NCBI GenBank assembly: GCA_001275005.1
Contig: JWZX01001644.1
Coordinates: forward strand, 1 to 11,566
DNA from: Chrysochromulina tobinii
Lineage: Eukaryota > Haptophyta > Prymnesiales > Chrysochromulinaceae
DNA: 11,566 bases
Direction of reading: 5' to 3'
Every line of letters starts with the position of its first letter. The stretch's first letter is position 1. This document shows, one piece after another, positions 1 to 5,812 of the stretch. The translations under genes were made by a program, and so were the position numbers. Under the pieces are notes generated by a model. It saw only the letters and a program-made list of their open reading frames with translations, was not told where the DNA came from and ran no database searches.

Positions 1-1
1 C

Positions 2-136
2 AGCGGTCGCGGCGGCGGCGGCGGTGGCGGCGGTGGCGGCGGTGGCAAGAAGCGGTCCTTCTCTGATCGACTCGCACTCGCCGAAGCATCCGACGATTCC
101 AGCGATGCCGAGTCAGTGGGAGTACTCGTGGATTAG
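2..136 (+). CDS. C-terminal fragment of a glycine-rich protein (5' end outside window)
   Basis: Reading from base 2, the frame is open to a TAG at 134-136 and encodes 44 residues with no start codon in the window. The fragment begins with a nearly pure glycine run from GGC/GGT codons, then a basic KKR, then a Ser/Asp/Glu-rich tail (SDRLALAEASDDSSDAESVG). A glycine tract followed by a charged, soluble tail looks like an authentic C-terminus, and the other two plus frames give Trp/Arg or Ala/Val junk. The gene converges on the large membrane-protein gene that ends at 559. Function cannot be told from this piece. The main doubt is that a GGC repeat keeps any frame open, so only about 29 non-repeat codons support the call. 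Confidence 0.45.
   Translation, partial: SGRGGGGGGGGGGGGKKRSFSDRLALAEASDDSSDAESVGVLVD
4..47 (+). repeat. GGC/GGT trinucleotide repeat
   Basis: A near-perfect (GGC)n/(GGT)n microsatellite of about 14 units. In the predicted reading frame it encodes poly-glycine. It is probably length-variable, as triplet repeats in coding DNA often are. Confidence 0.85.
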
Positions 137-558
137 GCTCGAGCGCGGGCAGCGAGCGCCGCCTCGCCGCCGCCCACGTTCCCCGGAGTCGACATAGTTC
201 CCTCTCGTCGCCTCTGTGGACTGTGCGGTGCCGGTGGGGTGTCGTGTCGTGTACGGCTGTATCTCGTGTGTACGACTTTGCTGAGTGGCAGAAGAGCGGC
301 CGCGGGATCTCGCTAAATAACCTCCGAACTGACGGTTTAGACTGACTGACTCGTGACTCAGACTACCGTACTTACGTAAACGGTCGACGGTCGGATAATG
401 CGATCATGACGCGGATAGGCACCGATATCGTTGTGCACAGCACGCCAGCCACCACCGCACTTTCTGTACGAACCACATGTGCACACGGCAGTACGCGAAC
501 ATGAGGTAGTACACTGGCCTCTCGTCGGTCGTCCGTCTGCTCAAAGTAGTGGACTCGA
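137..558. other. Convergent 3' intergenic region
   Basis: These 422 bases lie between the stop of the glycine-rich fragment and the stop of the 1276-residue gene, so both 3' untranslated regions should be here. I see no credible gene. A short AAATAA at about 314-319 and a small run of TGAC repeats near 341-360 are the only visible features. Neither is strong enough to call a polyadenylation site. A 75-codon minus-strand frame at 404-631 overlaps the end of the large gene and looks like a chance frame. Confidence 0.6.
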
Positions 559-3500
559 TCACCAATAGGGGCCCCTCGCTACGATCGAATCCACGCCTCG
601 GCCGCTCTGCGCATTGTAGATGAGAGGCCAATGTTCCTCGTTGTCATTGGTCCACACAATGTCCGCGCTCAGAATGTCCCTGACAGCGTCAGTGCCAAGC
701 TCTGACCCTGTGCGGAAACGCCATCCCGCATCGTCATTGCTCACTTTACAACTCGTTTGCAGCATGGTGACATTGGCCGCCTCGATCGCGGCCCGATCGA
801 GAAGAAAAGCGGTGCTGAGATCGGGGTCGACTCGTTTCGCCACAAGGGGGTGCACGTAGATCCACGAGGATGAGAGTGGCATGACATCCATATGGACGGC
901 CACGACAGTCTGGCCGTTTTTCGTGAAATAGCCGATGATGCCCGTGGGTACCGAGTTGCGATGCGGGAAGGCCGAGAAGAGCTGCAGCACGACCACGGCC
1001 CAAAAAAAGCGCCACTTGCGCATGAGCTTGGCGCGCAGCACGGCGAAGTTGAGGCCCGAGATCGAAATCTCCTCTTTCACAGCTGCCATCTCCTCCTCTT
1101 TGTAGTCGAAGTTGGCGCGTACTGCATCGTCAATGTCGCCCTGGCCCTTGCGCATGGCACGCTCTGCGATGATCTTGGCCGCGATCCTGGAGGTGCCATG
1201 CATCGTGCGCTTGCCCAGCAGCGTGGTGCGCATCTTGAGGCGCAGCCACCAGCGTGCGAGCGCCGTGCCGGCCGGCTTGATGAAGAGCAGAATCGCGAAG
1301 CGGATCCACACGTTGTGGAGCTCGCATGGGCGAATGAGGATGGTTGTGTCCTGGAACGAGTAGTAACCGTTACGCCACACGAGAAACGTGACCATCGCTG
1401 GCGTAGCAATCAGCGCCGCCACGTCGGCTATAGCAAATTGCCAGCCGATCCGCGCGAGGAACTGCAGCCGGATCAGCGGGTCCTCGTTTGGATCGAACTC
1501 CTTGAGCTTGTCGGTCGCAACCTGGCATGTGAACAGATTGAAGGTATTCTTGAGGTACTTTTTGAGCAGCGCTTCCAGCGTGCCCGAGTCGCGAATAACG
1601 ATGTAGATCTGGAGCACGACCTGCAGGATGATCCACGAGCTGTCCAAGGCGGTGTCAATCGTGCGCATGTTGAAGAAAGAGTAATTGAAGCAGGCGTCAA
1701 AGAACTGGAAGGGGAAGAGGAGGTGCGGGCACGTATTGGGCGAGGCGACCAAGTTGAGCGATGACTTGCCAAACCCGGTCACGATGGTGAAGAGGAAAAT
1801 GTGAATCACCATCACGATCATCGGCGTGAGCGTCGTCGCGGGGCCAACCGCGGCCCTCAACGTGACTTCCTCGACGTCGCTGAGCGTCGTGTTGGCAGCA
1901 ATTGCGAGGGCCGTCGTGTTGGATGCCAATGCAAAATAGCCGTCGAGGTCAGTGAGGGCCTCGTGGATCGAGTCCCATATGATCACGTCGATGAAGGCCA
2001 TCCTGAAGTTCAGCCGGTAGACGACCGCGATCAAGAAGAAGCCGTGCGCGAGCGAGAAGCGCGGCCGGTCCTCGCTCGTCAGGTCCTGAAAGCAAAAGTA
2101 AAAGCTGGGCACTAGGAAGAGCAGCGAATAGATGTGCCAGATTCGATAGATCGCTTGTTGGGCGATCAGGTGATAGATGACCGTTTCGGAGATCAAAGCG
2201 AAGATCGTCGCCAAAAGGATGGGCATCGAGATGTGCGTGAGCCGACGCTTGCGGTCGGCCAGCTCGGCTGCCACCTTGCGTCGCGCGCGCCTCATGCGGC
2301 ACTTGCTCTGCAGCTTCGTGGCAGCCCGCGTGATCTTCACCCTCCTCTCGTTCTCGTCGGACAGCGACAACCTCAGACGACTGGGTCCGACAACGGGGCC
2401 CGTGACGGCAAAGGTTGTGCCGAGTGCCGCAGCGGCGGCGGCGAAGAGATCCCTCTCACTCTCACTCATCATGCTGCACCGGAGGGCCGCCTTCTTCTTG
2501 AGCTCGCCCTTGCGTACCTCCTCGGCTTTGCGAGCCGCCTCCGCCTCGCTCGCCGCCTCGGCCTGCCTCGCCTCGGCCTCTCTCTCGAGCTGCTCCGCGG
2601 CGGCCGCCGCCGACGTCTCGAGCAAGTTCGATTGCGAGGTCGGCGGATCATCCGGCGGTGAGGGTGGCGGCGAGGGCACTGACGCAGGCGCGATCCGTGA
2701 GGAGGACGTGAGGAAACGCCAACAGGGGGCTTGCTTCGTGCCTTGGTCGTTGCCGGCCCTAATCTGGCGGATCAGATAGATACCGTAGGGCATCATCAGG
2801 TAGATGCCAAATTTGGCAATCGAGTCGATGAGTATGCTGGTTTTGGTTCGCCCGAGGGCGCTAAACGCCGCTCCATAGAGAGCCGTGATCAGCACGGGCA
2901 AGATGAGCTGTGCCAACTGGAAACGACGCCAGAGAATGAGGTAACGTTGACTGTTGCCGGGTTTGCCGGAGTAGTCGAAGCTAATGGCGAGCGCCGCTGT
3001 GTCTCGCAGAGGCACCCATGAGCTAAAGACGAAGGCAGCCATGTATATGATGCATGCGAGCAGCTCGAAGGCCTCTTCGGACTGGTACGCCAGGCACACG
3101 AGAGCGAGCACAAACGGTTGCGCGCCCAAATACACGCCGAATACGCGTGCCCAGAGCAACACGCGTTTGCGCGAGAGCTCGACCCCCTTGCGATCCGCGG
3201 CCGTCGTGAGCTTTTCCATTTCCTTCGTCTCCTTCGCGCTCCTCTTTTGGTCTTCACTCCACATTTTGTGGGATGCCATCAGAGAGCTGATCCCCATATC
3301 AGCCACCATCGTCAGTGGCCTGCCTCTCGCCAGATCAATGAGCGTGAGCTTGGACATCTCCCCCACCATCTGGTCGGCAGACGCTTTGAGCGTTTCGAGG
3401 GAGAGGAGTGCGCTCAGTGAAATCCCTTCCGAGTCCCCCTTCTCTTGGAGGTAGCTCATCTTCTCGTCAAAAGCCTCAATGTCGCGAGCCGTGTGCGGCT

Positions 3501-4389
3501 GCAGCGAGTAGTAAGTCGGGTCATTGCCACGCATCTCGTACACGAACGCGCCGTGGTCAATTCGCTGTGCTGAATCGTTGTGCTCATCGAGCCGAAAGCC
3601 GCCCGGCATCTCGGCCCCGTGCGCCCAGCCAAAGGTGACCAGCCCCCCTGCCTGAAGCGCCTCGAGAGTGACGTTCGATATGAGCCCAAGCGCTCGCATC
3701 CCTTCGAGCGCCGCGCGCGAGGGCGAAAACGGCCCGCTGAAGTGGAGCATCCATGGAGAGGGTACGAGAGTGAACGCATTGACCTGCAGCGGCTCGCCCT
3801 TTGCGTCGAAGAAAGCAAAGCCACCCACGAGGAGGCAGAAGGCCCAAAGCTCGTCCACAAGGTTGAGATTCGACAATTTACTGTCCATCGGGCTCCACTG
3901 GAGAGCGCTCAGGTCGACGTTGTCTTTCGATTCAATCCCTGGCACGGTCGCAGTCGCAGGTGAAGGCGCGTCGACATCAATCCTGCTCCTGCGACCAGTT
4001 GAGCTTATGCTATTGGGACGGTCGCGGAGCCCGGATGGCTGTGCTAGCATACCGCCCGCGGGCTTGGAGAAGGCGTACTGACCTGTGTACATAAAGGCCC
4101 AGGTGACAGCACCCGGCGGGATGCCTGCCGCCGCATGCGTGTGAGCCGGAAAGGTGACAGGCTGACGCGCAGAAATATACCCGCGAACGTGAAGCGTTCG
4201 CGTTGGGTCAGCAGCCAGTTCGCACGCTTGCTCGAGCATGGCCCACTCCCGTTCGGGCCCCTTCACATAATAGTAGCCCGCGTCCTTCGGGAAGGAGATG
4301 TGGCCGCTCAAGGAGATGTTGGGCTGCAGCGTGAGCGACAGCGAATGCGGAGCCTCCTCTTCCGCGGGCTGTGGCGTTTCCTCAGCCAT
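559..4389 (-). CDS. Polytopic membrane protein with cytosolic coiled coil and IQ motif, function unknown
   Basis: An uninterrupted 1276-codon frame. The ATG at 4389-4387 has a favourable context (G at -3 and G at +4), and TGA lies at 561-559. I do not recognise the family. Residues 1-400 are mostly soluble. Hydrophobic segments lie near 410-435, 440-460, 490-511, 517-541, 718-742, 750-768, 779-799, 855-873, 912-933, 984-1004, 1025-1042 and 1125-1141, so about 11-12 candidate membrane helices. Between the fourth and fifth is a long loop with a proline-rich stretch (568-584), an Ala/Glu/Arg coiled-coil-like helix (593-635) and a near-consensus IQ calmodulin-binding motif at 693-706 (LQSKCRMRRARRKV, with Met for the usual Gly). 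Asn-x-Thr sequons at 824 and 833 and at 1206 fit an extracytosolic loop and tail if the IQ loop is cytosolic. A calcium/calmodulin-responsive transporter, channel or receptor would fit, but that is inference. No intron is needed. Confidence 0.85.
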   Translation of the reverse strand: MAEETPQPAEEEAPHSLSLTLQPNISLSGHISFPKDAGYYYVKGPEREWAMLEQACELAADPTRTLHVRGYISARQPVTFPAHTHAAAGIPPGAVTWAFMYTGQYAFSKPAGGMLAQPSGLRDRPNSISSTGRRSRIDVDAPSPATATVPGIESKDNVDLSALQWSPMDSKLSNLNLVDELWAFCLLVGGFAFFDAKGEPLQVNAFTLVPSPWMLHFSGPFSPSRAALEGMRALGLISNVTLEALQAGGLVTFGWAHGAEMPGGFRLDEHNDSAQRIDHGAFVYEMRGNDPTYYSLQPHTARDIEAFDEKMSYLQEKGDSEGISLSALLSLETLKASADQMVGEMSKLTLIDLARGRPLTMVADMGISSLMASHKMWSEDQKRSAKETKEMEKLTTAADRKGVELSRKRVLLWARVFGVYLGAQPFVLALVCLAYQSEEAFELLACIIYMAAFVFSSWVPLRDTAALAISFDYSGKPGNSQRYLILWRRFQLAQLILPVLITALYGAAFSALGRTKTSILIDSIAKFGIYLMMPYGIYLIRQIRAGNDQGTKQAPCWRFLTSSSRIAPASVPSPPPSPPDDPPTSQSNLLETSAAAAAEQLEREAEARQAEAASEAEAARKAEEVRKGELKKKAALRCSMMSESERDLFAAAAAALGTTFAVTGPVVGPSRLRLSLSDENERRVKITRAATKLQSKCRMRRARRKVAAELADRKRRLTHISMPILLATIFALISETVIYHLIAQQAIYRIWHIYSLLFLVPSFYFCFQDLTSEDRPRFSLAHGFFLIAVVYRLNFRMAFIDVIIWDSIHEALTDLDGYFALASNTTALAIAANTTLSDVEEVTLRAAVGPATTLTPMIVMVIHIFLFTIVTGFGKSSLNLVASPNTCPHLLFPFQFFDACFNYSFFNMRTIDTALDSSWIILQVVLQIYIVIRDSGTLEALLKKYLKNTFNLFTCQVATDKLKEFDPNEDPLIRLQFLARIGWQFAIADVAALIATPAMVTFLVWRNGYYSFQDTTILIRPCELHNVWIRFAILLFIKPAGTALARWWLRLKMRTTLLGKRTMHGTSRIAAKIIAERAMRKGQGDIDDAVRANFDYKEEEMAAVKEEISISGLNFAVLRAKLMRKWRFFWAVVVLQLFSAFPHRNSVPTGIIGYFTKNGQTVVAVHMDVMPLSSSWIYVHPLVAKRVDPDLSTAFLLDRAAIEAANVTMLQTSCKVSNDDAGWRFRTGSELGTDAVRDILSADIVWTNDNEEHWPLIYNAQSGRGVDSIVARGPYW

Positions 4390-4532
4390 CTCGGTGAATG
4401 TGCAAGGGGTAGGGTGAGAGCGCTCTCCGCCGCAACGGGCAACCTAGTTCCTCCGGTCGGCCTTCGTCTGATTGCCTTTCGGGGGGAGTCGACCGGACCC
4501 GGTGGGGCAACGGCTTAAACTTGAGGGAAACA

Positions 4533-4842
4533 GTACCGGTAAAAAGACCGCTTCCGAGCAGGCGCGGGGAGGCGCTCTGGGAGCGGGTGGAGGCAGGGTC
4601 GGGTTCGCTGGGGGCGGCCTCTTCTGAGTCGGCCGCGGGGAGCGGTCGGCTCCGGGCCTGCGGTTGTTGAGTCGGCCGCGGCTTCGGTCGTCGCGCTGAG
4701 CCGCTGACGTGCGGGGTGTGTGTTGTTGGTGGGTTTGGATGGTTGTGAGGTTCGTCTGTGTGGTCTGTGTGCCTTTGTGCGTCCGCGTGCCCCGTGTGTC
4801 CCGTGTGTGTCCCGGCTCCCCCCGGTGTCTTTTTACCGGTAC
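4533..4842. repeat. 310-bp unit bounded by 16-bp perfect inverted repeats
   Basis: GTACCGGTAAAAAGAC at 4533-4548 is exactly reverse-complemented at 4827-4842. The match continues outward (ACA on both sides) with a single-base indel and weakly inward. The interior is GC-rich, with a 14-bp direct repeat TGAGTCGGCCGCGG at 4625-4638 and 4668-4681, then a G/T-rich tract. The size and ends fit a small non-autonomous DNA transposon (MITE). No target duplication is obvious, so this is a structural call only. Confidence 0.5.
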
Positions 4843-4922
4843 CTGTAACATGTGTGAAATCATATATATCCTGGTGTTCCCAGAGTAAAGTGGGTGAAAC
4901 CCCTTTCTGGGGGCCCGGCTGA

Positions 4923-5039
4923 GAGCACCAATAATTCAACTTTTTTGACCGTCCTACCTTTTTTGCCTCCGCCTCCGCCTCGCTGCGGCCGGCTCCAGGC
5001 GCGTCGGAGGACGGACAAAAAGTTGAATTATTGGTGCTC
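4923..5039. repeat. 117-bp MITE-like hairpin with 23-bp perfect arms
   Basis: The 23 bases at 4923-4945 are perfectly reverse-complemented at 5017-5039. The arm begins GAGCACCAATAATTCAAC and ends in five T. With one indel and one mismatch the arms continue inward through a CCGTCC stretch, making roughly 35-bp arms around a short pyrimidine-rich loop. Such AT-rich arms are unusual in this GC-rich intergenic DNA. A miniature inverted-repeat element or a hairpin-forming transcript would both explain it. Clear target-site duplications are not visible. Confidence 0.6.
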
Positions 5040-5327
5040 CCAACCATCTCTCCATTTGCCATCGACTTGCCCGCGCCTTTCGCCGCGCGCCTTGACGCGC
5101 GCGCGCTACGGAGGAGCTGCGCGCGGACTCCCAAGTCGGGCCAGATCGTGCCCGCAGCACGGATCGATGGCGCTGAGCGCGCGCGCGTGCTGTGCAGGTG
5201 CGGCGGCGAAGGTGCCCACGCAGCGCGTTGCGCGGCGCAACCGGCGCCGAAATATGTGGTGCTTCGGCCTACGGCTTGACGCCCACGGAGGCGACGGCGG
5301 CGGCGGCGATGGAAGCCACCACTTGTG

Positions 5328-5358
5328 CTCGACACCGTCGTAATGCGACGGTGTCGAG
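5328..5358. repeat. Perfect 13-bp stem hairpin
   Basis: CTCGACACCGTCG at 5328-5340 pairs perfectly with CGACGGTGTCGAG at 5346-5358 around a five-base loop, TAATG. No T-tract follows on either strand, so it does not look like a bacterial-type terminator, which would be out of place here anyway. Its role is unknown. Confidence 0.6.
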
Positions 5359-5520
5359 TGCGTCTTTGCGTTCCCCACGGGGGCGCGCGCCATCGGGCAC
5401 GTCGGTGCACGCAGGTTCGATGCCGCCGGCGTCTCCAACGCCGCCCCGACGGGCACGGTAGCAACAGGAAGCGTCGGCGCATTGCAAGGCGATGTGGGTG
5501 ACGGCATTCGAGCAGAACCG

Positions 5521-5608
5521 GGGGAGGCGACGATGGCGCGATTGTCTCCACGCGCCGCGCCCCGCCATCTAGTCTCCACGCGCCGCGCTTCGCCATCGTC
5601 GCCTCCCC
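5521..5608. repeat. 28-bp tandem duplication inside an 18-bp inverted repeat
   Basis: GGGGAGGCGACGATGGCG at 5521-5538 is perfectly reverse-complemented at 5591-5608. Between the arms, and overlapping the right one, are two head-to-tail copies of a 28-bp unit (5544-5571 and 5572-5599) that match at 24 of 28 positions and start GTCTCCACGCGCCGCGC. The cluster lies about 40 bp outside the left end of the hAT element. I see no coding capacity. Confidence 0.6.
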
Positions 5609-5638
5609 GCCTGGTGCGTGTGCGTAACCCACAGATGC

Positions 5639-5645
5639 TGCCTCA
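5639..5645 (+). repeat. Probable left target-site duplication of the hAT element
   Basis: TGCCTCA at 5639-5645 recurs immediately after the right end of the element at 8278-8284. hAT elements make 8-bp duplications. An eighth position would read G on the left and C on the right, and there is one extra base between the left copy and the CAGGG terminus. The duplication has therefore probably decayed slightly since insertion. Confidence 0.55.
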
Positions 5646-5679
5646 GCCAGGGTATGACAATACACGGAAAAGATCTGAA

Positions 5680-5750
5680 TATTATGTATTATACGTATTA
5701 TATTGTATTCTGTATTAATACGGTTCGTATTATTGGCCGACATAATACGG
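5680..5750 (+). promoter_or_regulatory. Left subterminal AT-rich repeat region of the hAT element
   Basis: GTATTA occurs at 5686, 5695, 5712 and 5727, and TAATAC at 5716 and 5743. The 25 bases at 5680-5704 recur without mismatch and in the same orientation at 8213-8237, near the other end. hAT transposases bind clustered subterminal motifs, so these are the likely binding sites. The AT-rich stretch may also act as the transposase promoter, because it lies 60-130 bp upstream of the first candidate ATG. Confidence 0.6.
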
Positions 5751-5812
5751 CGGACCGTTCACGTTCACGCGCCGCCGCGTCGTGCCGAGCAGCGCGCGAA
5801 GCCGAGAACCCC

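Larger units (their letters stand above)
4390..5647. other. Intergenic region with stacked inverted repeats, no convincing gene
   Basis: This 1.26-kb stretch contains the upstream flank of the large membrane-protein gene and the left flank of the hAT element. It carries four separate inverted-repeat structures, listed individually. A minus-strand frame of about 450 codons (5743-4382) stays open across it. That frame runs out of the transposon end, through all the palindromes and into the next gene's start, and it is low-complexity Arg/Pro/His/Ser, so I treat it as a composition artefact. From about 4719 to 4815 the plus strand is almost pure G/T with C and very few A. I see no TATA box for the gene starting at 4389. 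Confidence 0.6.

Noticed and set aside
892-1764. 290-codon plus-strand frame inside the large membrane-protein gene
   Set aside because: It is antisense to a continuous membrane-protein coding region, is rich in Glu/Arg/His/Val and has no domain. It is a typical GC-rich shadow.
2134-2779. Two overlapping plus-strand frames of 175 and 200 codons
   Set aside because: Both are antisense to the coiled-coil/IQ part of the membrane-protein gene. Their Ala/Ser/Arg and Leu/Gly/Arg content mirrors that helix.
4382-5743. A minus-strand open frame of about 450 codons
   Set aside because: It starts inside the hAT end, crosses every palindrome in the intergenic region and overlaps the start of the membrane-protein gene. 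Its product is low-complexity Arg/Pro/His/Thr without any recognisable domain. High GC alone explains the openness.
5618-5812. Extension of the transposase frame upstream of its ATG
   Set aside because: The frame extends past the transposon terminus into flanking DNA, through the TIR and AT-rich end, so these codons cannot belong to the mobile gene.
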